Made by a program: the position numbers and the translations under genes. The notes under the pieces are model-generated. The model was not told the DNA's origin. It was given only the letters and a program-made list of their open reading frames with translations, and made no database searches. This document shows positions 27,185-36,573 of a DNA stretch of 64,000 bases, piece after piece. Each line of letters starts with the position of its first letter. Positions within the stretch are counted from its first letter, which is position 1. The DNA comes from an uncultured Roseobacter sp. (lineage in GTDB: Bacteria; Pseudomonadota; Alphaproteobacteria; Rhodobacterales; Rhodobacteraceae): NCBI RefSeq assembly GCF_947495275.1, contig NZ_CANLYL010000001.1, positions 636,115 to 700,114 of the forward strand. Reading direction: 5' to 3'.

Positions 27185-27763
27185 TCAGCTGTCTGTGAAG
27201 TAAAACAGCCATTGCCGGACGATCCATAATTCGGCCACCAGCAGGCACCCTACCAAGACCATAACCCCGATCCCAATTCGCTGCTGCCACAGCAGCACGG
27301 CTGCTACCGTCGCCAGAAACGCTTCGATGGGCGCCACCCAGAACGCGCCATGGTCGCGATCCCAATAGCTGACCGGACTGTCAAAAACCCACCCCGTAAG
27401 AGGCCAGAAATGCGCCCGCCCGTCGTCATGGTGCAGCGGTAAATCGAGGCAAAGATGCAGCAGCGCCGCCCCGGTAAGCGCGATTGCCCATGCCGACCTG
27501 CGCCAGATAGCGACCCCCAGAAGCCCGCCCCAAAGGATCATCGAATTGTCGATGGCAAAAATTGCCTGCCAGGATGTGGAAAAATAGAGATCATTGAAGA
27601 CAATCGGCGGAGCAATGCCGAAAAGATATATCGCCCCACCCGCCAAAAGATACAGCGACAGATCCGGCAACAGGGCACCAATCAGGGCCGCCCAGACCAC
27701 GGCGGCGCTGCCTTTGCGCCCCATGACCGCAGCGCCGATCAGCAAATGTGCAGGCGTGTTCAT
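27185..27763 (-). CDS. Integral membrane protein, DUF457/YbcI-like putative metal-dependent hydrolase
   Basis: A 192-residue protein with about five membrane helices. It starts NTPAHLLIGAAVMGRKG, has PDLSLYLLA near residue 34, and HLCLDLPLHHDDGRAHFWP near residue 103. These H/D-rich loops match membrane-bound hydrolase-like proteins of the DUF457 type. Database entries sometimes call such genes cobalamin biosynthesis proteins because they sit beside cobQ; nothing in the sequence supports that. AAGGAGC precedes the ATG. It is divergent from cobQ by 62 bases. Confidence 0.75.
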   Translation of the reverse strand: MNTPAHLLIGAAVMGRKGSAAVVWAALIGALLPDLSLYLLAGGAIYLFGIAPPIVFNDLYFSTSWQAIFAIDNSMILWGGLLGVAIWRRSAWAIALTGAALLHLCLDLPLHHDDGRAHFWPLTGWVFDSPVSYWDRDHGAFWVAPIEAFLATVAAVLLWQQRIGIGVMVLVGCLLVAELWIVRQWLFYFTDS

Positions 27764-27825
27764 GATTGCTCCTTTTCCTTCGGGCGATCATGCGGCAGGT
27801 TGCGGAAAACAGGAAGGGTTGAGGC

Positions 27826-29298
27826 GTGGCGCGTGCGATCATGATTCAGGGAACCGGCAGCAATGTCGGCAAGTCCATCATCGTGGCAGGGCTTGTGCGC
27901 GCCTATACGCATCGGGGTCTTTCGGTACGTCCTTTCAAACCGCAGAATATGTCGAACAATGCCGCCGTGACCTCGGATGGTGGGGAAATTGGCCGTGCAC
28001 AGGCACTTCAGGCACGCGCGGCAGGCGTTGCGCCCCATACGGATATGAACCCAGTATTGCTCAAACCGCAGTCCAACACGGGTGCCCAGATCGTCGTTCA
28101 GGGACAGGTGCGCGGCGTTCAGGAAGCGGGCGACTTCGGCAAACACAAAGACGCCCTGATGCCACATGTTCTGGAAAGTTTCACACGTCTTTCCGAGCAA
28201 TGCGACCTGGTGATCGTGGAAGGCGCTGGCAGCCCGGCAGAGACAAACCTGCGCGCCCGCGACATTGCCAACATGGGATTTGCGCAGGCCGCCGATGTGC
28301 CGGTGGTTCTGATGGGTGACATCGACCGTGGCGGCGTGATCGCACAGGTGGTGGGCACGCAGGCGGTTCTCGATAATGCGGATAACGCGCGGATCAAAGC
28401 CTTTGCAATCAACAAGTTCCGTGGAGATGTCAGGCTGTTTGACAAGGGGCGCGATGATATCCGTCTGCGCACCGGATGGCCCTGTCTGGGTGTGATCCCC
28501 TGGTTTGGCGATGCCCACAGGTTGCCCGCCGAAGACGTCGCGGACCTTCCTGCGCGATCTCAATCCGGGGGGTCGGGGCTAAAAATCGTGGTGCCGCAAT
28601 TGCCGCGCATCTCAAATTTTGACGACCTTGATCCGCTTGCCGCAGAACCCACGGTCGATCTGCAAATCATCGCGCGCGGAACCCCCCTTCCCGCCGATGC
28701 CGATGTGGTCATGCTGATTGGCAGCAAGGCCACGCTCGCCGATCTGGCAGCCTTGCGCGCGGAAGGCTGGGACGTTGATATCGCCGCCCATATTCGACGC
28801 GGCGGTCACGTGCTGGGCCTGTGCGGCGGGTACCAGATGCTGGGGCAAAGCATCTCCGATCCCGAAGGCCTCGAAGGCACCCCTGGGACCGCCCAAGGGC
28901 TCGGCCATCTGGAGGTCGATACGGTTTTGACACCCCGAAAAACACTGACGATCAGCAATGGCACACATCTTGCCAGCGGCGCGGATCTGAACGGCTATGA
29001 AATCCATATGGGGCAAACCACGGGACCCGACTGCGCCCGCCCGTGGCTCAGCCTTGAGGGCTCCCCGCAGGGCGCCGGTTCCGCGGATGGCAAGATCAAA
29101 GCCTGTTACCTGCACGGCATTTTCAGTTCCGACAAGTTTCGCAAAGCCTGGATGTCGGAATTTGGTGCAGTCTCACATATCGCGCATGATCAGCTTGTGG
29201 AGGCAACGCTTGATGACCTGGCCGCGCACCTGGAACAGCATCTCGATCTGGACATGTTGCTCAAACTGGCTGAAATTCCGGCCCGGGTAGATGCCTAG
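27826..29298 (+). CDS. cobQ: Cobyric acid synthase
   Basis: Amidotransferase that amidates adenosylcobyrinic a,c-diamide at four side chains in cobalamin synthesis. It has 490 residues. The N-terminal ATP-binding P-loop domain reads [13 protein letters not shown] with [10 protein letters not shown] after it, and the C-terminal glutamine amidotransferase domain has the nucleophilic Cys in [12 protein letters not shown] near residue 335 and the catalytic His toward the end (CYLHGIF). I use GTG 27826, which gives the family start [13 protein letters not shown]; the in-frame ATG five codons later would truncate it. No other cob gene is in the window. Confidence 0.94.
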   Translation: MARAIMIQGTGSNVGKSIIVAGLVRAYTHRGLSVRPFKPQNMSNNAAVTSDGGEIGRAQALQARAAGVAPHTDMNPVLLKPQSNTGAQIVVQGQVRGVQEAGDFGKHKDALMPHVLESFTRLSEQCDLVIVEGAGSPAETNLRARDIANMGFAQAADVPVVLMGDIDRGGVIAQVVGTQAVLDNADNARIKAFAINKFRGDVRLFDKGRDDIRLRTGWPCLGVIPWFGDAHRLPAEDVADLPARSQSGGSGLKIVVPQLPRISNFDDLDPLAAEPTVDLQIIARGTPLPADADVVMLIGSKATLADLAALRAEGWDVDIAAHIRRGGHVLGLCGGYQMLGQSISDPEGLEGTPGTAQGLGHLEVDTVLTPRKTLTISNGTHLASGADLNGYEIHMGQTTGPDCARPWLSLEGSPQGAGSADGKIKACYLHGIFSSDKFRKAWMSEFGAVSHIAHDQLVEATLDDLAAHLEQHLDLDMLLKLAEIPARVDA

Positions 29299-29313
29299 AA
29301 GAATTTTGGAAGA

Positions 29314-30075
29314 TTATTCCAACTCTTTCGCTGCAAGTGCCCGATGAATCTCTCGCCTCACAAGCTTACGTACGTTGCGCGTAATCCGCTCTCCAAGTGC
29401 ACCCTGTAATTCCGACCGCACAATGTCCGACACCAGATCGCGCAGGGCCTGTTCGTCAAGAAGCTGCTCGCGATCCGGCCCGTCACCTGCATCAGCAGAA
29501 TTGTCGCCGGCCTGCGTTTCGACAGGTACCGGCGCGCCTGTCGCATCCAGTTCCACACTGTCCTGCCACGCCATTGCCTGCGATTGCGTGCCGGAATAGT
29601 CATCCCGGCTGTTGCCGTCGGGCTCCCATTGGTCAGAAGTGCGCGCGATCGCGGTTTCCAACGCCGCAATCTTTGCGGTTAGTGCCTCGATCCGCGAGGC
29701 TTTGCCGCCTGACCGACCCGTGGCTTCACCATCATTCAACGGGTTCGGCAGAGGCGGAAGAGCATCGTCAGCCGCACCAGTGATTGTCGCCTCACTGACT
29801 TCTTCGGCGTTCGAATGGGATGGCGTCTCATCAGCTACATCCGCGGCCCCGTCATGCCCTTTCGGCGTATCCGGTTGGTCGGCGGCGTCTATCGCATGCT
29901 CAGGCTGCAAACGCAGCACACCCTCGGGCGCCACCCGCAAATTCGGCGACAGTATCAGACGATCTGATGCTTGCGGATCTGAAGCCCCAGAAGCGGGGCG
30001 CTTGTTGTCACTTACCAGCCGACGAATGGACGACAACACGTCCTCAACATCGGCGTTTGAAACCGGCTCTGTCAT
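29314..30075 (-). CDS. PopZ-like acidic scaffold protein (candidate)
   Basis: A 253-residue soluble protein. Residues 8-22 (ADVEDVLSSIRRLVS) match the N-terminal helix of PopZ, the polar organising protein of alphaproteobacteria (which has an EDILxSIRRI-type helix). A long Pro/Asp/Glu/Ala-rich linker (about 25-200) looks disordered, with a short coiled coil at SRIEALTAKIAALETAI. The C terminus (LRDLVSDIVRSELQGALGER, then ITRNVRKLVRREIHRAL) forms amphipathic helices as in the PopZ oligomerisation region. This order is that of PopZ/DUF2497 proteins. The assignment is inference from architecture. It lies between cobQ and the TolC-family gene. Confidence 0.55.
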   Translation of the reverse strand: MTEPVSNADVEDVLSSIRRLVSDNKRPASGASDPQASDRLILSPNLRVAPEGVLRLQPEHAIDAADQPDTPKGHDGAADVADETPSHSNAEEVSEATITGAADDALPPLPNPLNDGEATGRSGGKASRIEALTAKIAALETAIARTSDQWEPDGNSRDDYSGTQSQAMAWQDSVELDATGAPVPVETQAGDNSADAGDGPDREQLLDEQALRDLVSDIVRSELQGALGERITRNVRKLVRREIHRALAAKELE

Positions 30076-30145
30076 TTTTTTACCACTCTTGCCCGATCAC
30101 AAGTCTAGCGCTCATGACCGTATCGCACAATGGGTGGCACGAGGG

Positions 30146-31588
30146 CTATTTCTTTTGCAATGACCTCAGAACCCGATCGAGTTTCTGCCCTTGAGCCGAA
30201 GAAGGCACCGGCGCATCTTTGACCAGATCATAATAGGCATTCGGATCGTAAACCTGCACCCCAAGTGCGAGATCCTTGGCCGTCAGGCGCCCGGTGGCCT
30301 GCAAGACTGCGTAGGCAGCAATGTACACATTAGCCTGCGCCGAAATACGCGATGTTTCCGCGTCCAGAAGTTCCTGTTCTGCATCCAGCACGTCCAGCGT
30401 GGTACGCGCGCCCAGTGTTGCTTCCTCCCGCACACCTTCAAAGGCGATCCGTGCGGCGCGAATACGTTCTTCGCTGGCCTGCAAACTGGCCTGCTGCGAA
30501 GTTAGCGACGCATATGCATTACCCACGTTCTGTGAAACGGTCTTGCGCACCTCAAGCAAATTGCCGCGCTGCGCATCACGCGATGCCATGGCCGAGCGAA
30601 TGCCCGATGACAATCCCCCGCCCTGATAGATCGGACCGGTCAGCTGGATGCCCACGGTGCCGGAGCGGGAGTAGTCGCTGTTGCCAAAATCTTCTGTGAG
30701 GTTCAATGAACCCACGGCAGATACCGTCGGGTTCAGTGCCGCCTTGGCCCGTAATATGTTCAATTCGGTGACCGCCACCTGATGCTGAGCGGCCCGCAGA
30801 TCCGGGTGGGTCTGAACCGCCAGAGATCGGGCATTTTCCAGATTGTTGTCGATCCGCGGCAAAGACGGCGGGGGGGACAGCTGGCCGGGCGTTCTGCCAA
30901 CCACGTTACGATATTCTTCCGTTGCCTGCAGCAAATCGCCCTGAGCGGTTGCCAGACCGCTGCGCGCTTCTGCCAGGCTCGATTCCGCCTGCGCAACATC
31001 CGTACGCGTAACTTCACCAACCTCGAACCGGTCCTGAGCCGCGCGCAATTCCTGGGTCAGCAGACGCAGGTTGTTCTGCCGCAGGGAAACGAACTCTCTG
31101 GTGGACACAACGTTGAGATAAGCCGTCACCGCGCGCAGCAACACAGATTGCTCGATACTGATCAACTGCTGACGCGTTGCCAGAACCGTTTCTTTCGCCG
31201 CTTCTTTGCCCAATCCCGTGGCACCGCCGTCATATAGCAACAGCGACGCTGAAAGCCCGATGGTCCCTGTCGTGGCCTCGAGATTAGTGGTTGTATTAAA
31301 CCCCGTGGCAGTCTGTGACCGGCGATCCCCAAAATCCCGCGCGATGCTGGCGTTGTAGTTCAGGATTGGCCTCAGGGCCGCAACGGCCGCCGCGACATCT
31401 TCATCCGCTGCCCGCAGCAAAGCGCGGTTCTGATCCAGCAAGCCGCTTGTCTTGTAGGCACCCACGAGCGCATCAGCGAGTGTTTCCGCCCGAACGCCCT
31501 GCCCGGTGAAAACGACAATCATGCCCACCGACATTGCCACACCGCGGAGCAATTTTCGCACTCCGGTCTTTTTTTCTGTTCCCACCAT
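30146..31588 (-). CDS. TolC-family outer membrane efflux protein
   Basis: Outer membrane channel of type I secretion or efflux systems, 480 residues. A signal peptide ends near residue 32 (GQGVRA-ET). The long helical repeats typical of TolC follow: TAYLNVVSTREFVSLRQNNL and LTQELRAAQDRFEVGEVTRT in the first half, and VRKTVSQNVGNAYASLTSQQ with GARTTLDVLDAEQELLDAET in the second. I start at ATG 31588, with GAGG upstream; an ATG five codons earlier is possible. The Pcm-like gene upstream in the same direction is a recurrent alphaproteobacterial arrangement. No inner-membrane partner is adjacent. Confidence 0.92.
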   Translation of the reverse strand: MVGTEKKTGVRKLLRGVAMSVGMIVVFTGQGVRAETLADALVGAYKTSGLLDQNRALLRAADEDVAAAVAALRPILNYNASIARDFGDRRSQTATGFNTTTNLEATTGTIGLSASLLLYDGGATGLGKEAAKETVLATRQQLISIEQSVLLRAVTAYLNVVSTREFVSLRQNNLRLLTQELRAAQDRFEVGEVTRTDVAQAESSLAEARSGLATAQGDLLQATEEYRNVVGRTPGQLSPPPSLPRIDNNLENARSLAVQTHPDLRAAQHQVAVTELNILRAKAALNPTVSAVGSLNLTEDFGNSDYSRSGTVGIQLTGPIYQGGGLSSGIRSAMASRDAQRGNLLEVRKTVSQNVGNAYASLTSQQASLQASEERIRAARIAFEGVREEATLGARTTLDVLDAEQELLDAETSRISAQANVYIAAYAVLQATGRLTAKDLALGVQVYDPNAYYDLVKDAPVPSSAQGQKLDRVLRSLQKK

Positions 31589-31635
31589 AACAATGCGCCT
31601 CATTTTGTTCGCTTCAGTTCTGCCAACTGAAGCTT

Positions 31636-32289
31636 TTAGAATTCGAATGCCTGTTCCCGCGTAAACCCTGCCAGTACCGGTGCGCCGGCGTTGAATGACC
31701 GGCGCCATGAAATCTCGCCTTCGCGCTTGTAACCGACCCGGACCTCACCCAACGCCCCATCCATGAACAGGCAGGCCACACGCCCCCCTTCCTTGATCTG
31801 ATCCTGCAATCCGAGCGGCAGTTCCTCAACACCGCCCTGCACGATCATCACGTCATAGGGCCCATGTTGGGGGGCACCTTCGGTCAGCGGAGCCATATGC
31901 ACAACAACATTGTCAACACCAGCCTCGGCCAGCGCATCCTGCGCCTCTGCCGAGAGGCTTTCGCTCTCTTCAACCGCGACGACAGCCTCGGACATATGTG
32001 CAATCACCGCAGAGGAATACCCCATGGCCGCACCGATATCGACCACCATTTCGTCCCGTGAGATATCGAGCGCGTCCAGCATCTTGGCCAGCGTCCGCGG
32101 TTCGAGCAGCACCCGGCCTTCACCCAGGTCCAGGTTTTCCCCCATATACGCGGCTTCGCGCTTTGCAGCCGGCACAAAATCCTCGCGCTGGATGGTGAGC
32201 ATCGCATCGATGATGGGAAACTTGGTGACGTCAGAAGGTCTGACCTGTGTATCTACCATCATCGTACGGCGGGCGGCGAAATTGGTCAT
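31636..32289 (-). CDS. Protein-L-isoaspartate O-methyltransferase-like protein
   Basis: A 217-residue SAM-dependent methyltransferase of the Pcm family, which repairs isoaspartyl residues. RTMMVDTQVRPSDVTKFPII at the N terminus and VDIGAAMGYSSAVIAHM (motif I, SAM binding) near residue 84 are typical of the alphaproteobacterial branch. The canonical Pcm motif (GTGSGYQ) is replaced by GAAMGYS, so true repair activity is uncertain. It lies upstream of the TolC-family gene on the same strand, 47 bases before its start, and is probably co-transcribed with it. Confidence 0.85.
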   Translation of the reverse strand: MTNFAARRTMMVDTQVRPSDVTKFPIIDAMLTIQREDFVPAAKREAAYMGENLDLGEGRVLLEPRTLAKMLDALDISRDEMVVDIGAAMGYSSAVIAHMSEAVVAVEESESLSAEAQDALAEAGVDNVVVHMAPLTEGAPQHGPYDVMIVQGGVEELPLGLQDQIKEGGRVACLFMDGALGEVRVGYKREGEISWRRSFNAGAPVLAGFTREQAFEF

Positions 32290-32435
32290 TCGGCTAAACT
32301 CATCCGTTCAGTTACCATTTCGTCAGATGTGACACATTCAAATGCCTGCGGCAACGCTCATGGGAGGGATTTTGCCAATCTATGGCTCTTGCAGCACGCA
32401 AACTTATCAGATAGCACATCGCTCACACCATGCGC

Positions 32436-32509
32436 GGCGAGTTGGCGGAGTGGTGACGCAGCGGATTGCAAATCCGTGTACACCGGTTCGATTCCGGTAC
32501 TCGCCTCCA
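32436..32509 (+). tRNA. tRNA-Cys (GCA), CCA encoded
   Basis: Complete cloverleaf: acceptor arm GGCGAGT (32436-32442) pairs with ACTCGCC (32499-32505), discriminator T at 32506, CCA encoded at 32507-32509. The anticodon loop in GGATTGCAAATCC gives GCA, and the T arm reads CCGGTTCGATTCCGG. It stands alone. A reverse-strand frame across it is antisense tRNA, not a protein. Confidence 0.97.
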
Positions 32510-32868
32510 TTTAAAATCAGCAACTTAGCGTGCGTCACAGTATGGGTAGAAACGATCTCCACCCACATATCCACCCATTCATGTTCTGTGTTTGTTTTGC
32601 TTCGGCGTGCAATGCTGAACCCGTGCACTCTTCGATGTGAACCAAGCCAACCGCGCGCAAACCACTGTATTTGCGGGAGCAAGACGAGATCACTCTATCG
32701 GTGCTTTAGAACACCATATCCGAGACCGGCTAGATCGAATACCTTTTCAAAGCAGTAGACGCGACGCATGGGGGTGCTGAAAAGTGTCGACTGGATCGTC
32801 CCTTGGTCAACTTTTGGTCATGGCACAAGCACGCCGGTCAAGCCAATTTACGCGGGCCGCAGGCAGGG
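32510..32868. other. Gene-poor stretch between tRNA-Cys and ptsP
   Basis: About 360 bases at lower GC than the surroundings. I see no gene with a credible start, no hairpin terminator and no second copy of the tRNA 3' end that would mark an attachment site. It contains the small reiteration CCACCCA near 32561-32577. It may be a decayed integration scar next to the tRNA, but nothing proves it. Confidence 0.4.
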
Positions 32869-35112
32869 TCAGTTCTGGTTGCGCAGCCATTCCATGATTG
32901 AGGGGCGCACCGACATTTCGCCGCGATGACGTGCGTCAACAATCACTTTTCGAACTTCCTCGAGGTTACTGCGCCTGAGCAGGCTTTTGACCGGACCAAT
33001 CGACGCTGGACGCATGGACAGGCTGCGCAACCCGATGGCCGCCAGGCATAGCGCTTCAACCGGGCGGCCGGCATCTTCGCCGCAAAATGACAGGGCGGTT
33101 CCCGTCGCATCGCAACGTTCCACAATCCGTTCCAGAAAGCTCAGGAAGGAAACGTTCAGCGTATCGTAACGGCGGCGCACGCGTTCGTTTTCACGGTCAG
33201 CGGCAAAGAAGAATTGTTTGAGGTCGTTGCCGCCAATCGACAGGAAATCAACTTCTTCGAAAAACTTCGCCGGGGCAAAGGCCAGGCTGGGCGTTTCCAG
33301 CATAGCTCCGACTTCGATGGTCTCCGGCAATACATGGCCCAGACGTTTTTCCGCCGCGAGCGTCTTTTCCATTAGCTTGCGGGCCTCGCGGTACTCTTCG
33401 AACTGCGCCACGAAGGGGAACATCACCGTCAGCGGGCGTCCGTCAGCAGCCCGGATCAACGCCTGCAACTGCATCCGCATGATCCCCGGCTTGTCCAGCC
33501 CCACCCGAATGGCGCGCCAGCCCAGTGCCGGGTTGGGCTCATCATTCGGCTTCATGTAGGGCAGCACCTTGTCGGACCCGATATCCAGCGTGCGAAACAC
33601 CACGCGCTTGCCCTGGGCCGCATCCAGCACGCGTTCATAAAGCGCCACCAGCTCTGACCGGCGCGGCATCTGGTCGCGCACCAGAAACTGCAGTTCCGTC
33701 CGGAAAAGCCCCACACCCTCCGCGCCCGAATTCTGCAGAGACGGCAAATCGGCCATTAGGCCCGCATTCATCTGCAAGGACAAGACAGCGCCGTCCTGCG
33801 TCTCAGCGGGTTTGTGCCGGATCGAGGCATAGCGTTCCTGCGCCGCCGCCAACATGGCAATCTTGTCGCGGAAGGCGGTGACGACGTTGTCATCCGGTCG
33901 CAGGTGCACGATCCCCTGCTCGCCATCGACCATGATGTGATCCCCGTTGAGCGCCTCGGTCGTGACCCGGTTGGCGTGCACCACAAGGGGGATGGCGAGC
34001 GCACGTGCTACAATCGCCGCGTGGCTGCCAACCGAACCCTGTTCCAGCACAATCCCCTTGAGCCCGCGCCCGTATTCCAGCAATTCAGCCGGGCCAATAT
34101 TGCGGGCAATCAGGATCGGATCGGCAGGCATCTCGGCACCGGTATCGGCCCCCTGCCCGGTCAGAATGCGCAGCAGCCGGTTGCTGAGGTCATCAAGATC
34201 GCTCAGCCTTTCGCGCAGATAGTTATCGGTGACTTGCCCCATGCGGGCGCGCGCCAGCGACTGCTCTTTCTCCACGGCCGCTTCGGCGGAGAGCCCATTG
34301 GCGATATCCTCCTCCATCCGGCGCATCCAGCCTTTGGAATTGGCGAACATCCGGTAGGCTTCCAGCACCTGCAACTGGTCCTTGTCCTGATTTCCGGCGA
34401 TTTCCAGCATCTTGTCGACACCCACACGCAAATCTTCGATCGCCTCGTTCAGGCGTTCCAGCTCGCGCTGCGGATCATCCGCAATCGGATTTGTCACCAC
34501 AACGCGCGGCTCATGCAGCCAGACATGGCCTTCGGCGGCCCCCTCCTGACCCACGGTGCCCTTGAACATCACCGGTTGCTGGTGCCGGGCGGACATGGCT
34601 GCCCCTTCGCCCACGAAAGCACCAAGCTCCGTCATTTCCGCCAGGACCATCGCCACGACTTCCAGCGCATAGACCTCATCGGCGGAATAGGCGCGCGCAG
34701 ATTTCGACTGCACCACCAGCACACCCAGAACCTCGCCCAACCGCTGCACCGGCACGCCCAGGAAACTGGAGAATATCTCCTCCCCGGTCTCCGGCATATA
34801 GCGGAAACCCCTCGCCTGCGGCGCATCCGGGGTGTTGACGACCTGGCGTTTCTTGGCGACCTGGCCCACCAACCCTTCGCCCAGTTTCATGCGCGTCTGG
34901 TGCACCGCATCGGGGTTCAACCCTTCGGTCGCGCAAAGCTCCAGCGTATCCTCATCCCGGAACAGGTAGATCGAGCAGACCTCGCAGCCCATGCTGTCAC
35001 CGATCAGGTGGGTGATCTTGTTGAGGCGCGCCTGCCCTTCGACATCGCCCGCCATGGCATCCCGCAGCCGCCCCAGCAGCTTGCGCGATCCGGTCTCCAG
35101 ACGTTCAGCCAC
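32869..35112 (-). CDS. ptsP: Phosphoenolpyruvate-protein phosphotransferase PtsP (EI-Ntr)
   Basis: Enzyme I of the nitrogen-related phosphotransferase system, 747 residues. It has an N-terminal GAF sensor domain (about residues 18-160), a PEP-utilising phosphohistidine domain with the phospho-acceptor His in SVGSHAAIVARALAIP, and the TIM-barrel PEP-binding domain (GVGLFRTELQFL, GGNDLKQFF, SFCGEDAGRPVEAL). EI-Ntr passes phosphate to NPr and EIIA-Ntr and senses glutamine through GAF. The GTG at 35112 has GGGAGGG upstream. It follows lysC by 47 bases on the same strand, a common alphaproteobacterial order. CGEDAG stands where many EI proteins have CGExAx. Confidence 0.95.
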   Translation of the reverse strand: MAERLETGSRKLLGRLRDAMAGDVEGQARLNKITHLIGDSMGCEVCSIYLFRDEDTLELCATEGLNPDAVHQTRMKLGEGLVGQVAKKRQVVNTPDAPQARGFRYMPETGEEIFSSFLGVPVQRLGEVLGVLVVQSKSARAYSADEVYALEVVAMVLAEMTELGAFVGEGAAMSARHQQPVMFKGTVGQEGAAEGHVWLHEPRVVVTNPIADDPQRELERLNEAIEDLRVGVDKMLEIAGNQDKDQLQVLEAYRMFANSKGWMRRMEEDIANGLSAEAAVEKEQSLARARMGQVTDNYLRERLSDLDDLSNRLLRILTGQGADTGAEMPADPILIARNIGPAELLEYGRGLKGIVLEQGSVGSHAAIVARALAIPLVVHANRVTTEALNGDHIMVDGEQGIVHLRPDDNVVTAFRDKIAMLAAAQERYASIRHKPAETQDGAVLSLQMNAGLMADLPSLQNSGAEGVGLFRTELQFLVRDQMPRRSELVALYERVLDAAQGKRVVFRTLDIGSDKVLPYMKPNDEPNPALGWRAIRVGLDKPGIMRMQLQALIRAADGRPLTVMFPFVAQFEEYREARKLMEKTLAAEKRLGHVLPETIEVGAMLETPSLAFAPAKFFEEVDFLSIGGNDLKQFFFAADRENERVRRRYDTLNVSFLSFLERIVERCDATGTALSFCGEDAGRPVEALCLAAIGLRSLSMRPASIGPVKSLLRRSNLEEVRKVIVDARHRGEMSVRPSIMEWLRNQN

Positions 35113-35159
35113 GCGTGCTTCCCTCCCTAGAAAGACACCCGCCCCCGATCAGACGGGGA

Positions 35160-36398
35160 TCAGGCGGCTTTTTCCAGCTCGAAAGCATCATGCAGCGCCT
35201 GCACCGCAAGTTCCATGTATTTCCGGTCAATCAGCACCGAAATCTTGATCTCCGATGTCGTAATGACCTGAATGTTGATGCCTTCGGCACTCAACACCTC
35301 AAACATCTTCGCCGCAACACCAGTGTGGCTGCGCATACCGATCCCCACAACCGAGACTTTGGCCACATCCCTGTCGGCAATCACCTCCTGATAGTTGATG
35401 ATGCCATCTGTCTTGGCGTCTTCAACAGCCTTTTGCGCGCGCGCCACCTGATCGGTCGGGCAGGACCAGGTCATATCCGTGCGCCCCTCTTCCGCGATGT
35501 TCTGCACGATCATGTCCACATTCACGCCGCCATCGCTGAGGGCCGTGAAAATCTTGGCCGCGATCCCGGGACGGTCGGCAACAGAGACAAGGGTCATCTT
35601 CGCCTCGTCACGCGAAAAGGCCACACCGGCCACCACATTGCTTTCCATGATTTCCTCCTCGTCGCACACCAGCGTGCCTGCGTCGTCAGATTGCTCTTCG
35701 AAACTGCTCAAAACCCGCAGCTTCACCTTGTATCTCATCGCCAGTTCCACCGACCGCGTCTGCAAGACCTTGGCCCCCAGGGAGGCCAGTTCCAGCATCT
35801 CCTCAAACGCGATCCTGTCCAGCTTGCGCGCCTTGGCGGAAACCCGCGGATCAGTGGTGTAAACACCGTCCACATCCGTGTAGATGTCGCAGCGCTCGGC
35901 GTTGAAGGCCGCCGCAAAGGCCACCGCCGTGGTATCCGATCCACCCCGTCCCAGCGTCGTGATCCGCCCCTCCGGGCTCACGCCCTGAAATCCCGCAACC
36001 ACGGCGACTTTCATGCCTTCGGCAAACTTCGCCATGATGTTCTCGGGCGGAATATCCTCGATCCGCGCGGCAGAATGCGCAGAGGTCGTCTGCACCGGCA
36101 CCTGCCATCCCTGCCAACTGCGCGCGGGCACGTCCATTTCCTGCAAGGTCAGCGCCATCAGACCGGCGGTGACATTCTCCCCCGACGACACAACCGCATC
36201 ATATTCGCGGGCATCAAACAACGGCGAAGTCTCACCCACCCAGCCCACCAGCTCATTGGTCTTGCCCGACATAGCAGAGACGATGACGATCACGTCATAG
36301 CCCTTCGCAACCTCCACGCCCACGCGTTTTGCCGCGCGGCGAATCCGGTCCAGCGTGGCAACGGAAGTGCCCCCAAATTTCATCACCAGAACAGGCAT
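35160..36398 (-). CDS. lysC: Aspartate kinase
   Basis: First enzyme of the aspartate family pathway (Lys, Met, Thr), phosphorylating aspartate. It has 412 residues, the monofunctional type. The kinase domain begins VLVMKFGGTSVATLDRIR, has GRGGSDTTAVAFAAAF near residue 153, and DVDGVYTTDPRV. Two C-terminal ACT domains follow (EMTLVSVADRPGIAAK-type and KVSVVGIGMRSHTGVAAKMF), giving feedback inhibition by lysine and/or threonine. thrC elsewhere in the window uses the downstream product. Two GC-rich hairpins lie upstream at 36505-36551. Confidence 0.96.
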   Translation of the reverse strand: MPVLVMKFGGTSVATLDRIRRAAKRVGVEVAKGYDVIVIVSAMSGKTNELVGWVGETSPLFDAREYDAVVSSGENVTAGLMALTLQEMDVPARSWQGWQVPVQTTSAHSAARIEDIPPENIMAKFAEGMKVAVVAGFQGVSPEGRITTLGRGGSDTTAVAFAAAFNAERCDIYTDVDGVYTTDPRVSAKARKLDRIAFEEMLELASLGAKVLQTRSVELAMRYKVKLRVLSSFEEQSDDAGTLVCDEEEIMESNVVAGVAFSRDEAKMTLVSVADRPGIAAKIFTALSDGGVNVDMIVQNIAEEGRTDMTWSCPTDQVARAQKAVEDAKTDGIINYQEVIADRDVAKVSVVGIGMRSHTGVAAKMFEVLSAEGINIQVITTSEIKISVLIDRKYMELAVQALHDAFELEKAA

Positions 36399-36504
36399 GT
36401 CTTGTCCCCTGCATCAATCGCGGCGGGTGTACGCGCTCATGCCCGGAACCACAAGGCTTCGCAAAAGCAACTTATTTTGAAATCCTCACGAGCCTGCGCC
36501 AGAC

Positions 36505-36551
36505 CAGCTGCGGGACGCAGCTGACAGCATCGCGTGGCGGCGCCAGCCGCC
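36505..36551. repeat. Two GC-rich hairpins between the SDR gene and lysC
   Basis: CAGCTGCG-GGA-CGCAGCTG (36505-36523) and GGCGGC-GCCA-GCCGCC (36536-36551) are perfect. No U run follows either in the leftward direction, so they may be RNA structure in the lysC leader or an imperfect stop signal for the SDR gene. Confidence 0.4.
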
Positions 36552-36573
36552 GCATTTTGACAAGAGCTCCGGC

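Noticed and set aside
32407..32682. Reverse-strand frame reading LNGGEYRNRTGVHGFAIRC
   Set aside because: This peptide is the reverse translation of tRNA-Cys and is a well-known annotation artefact.
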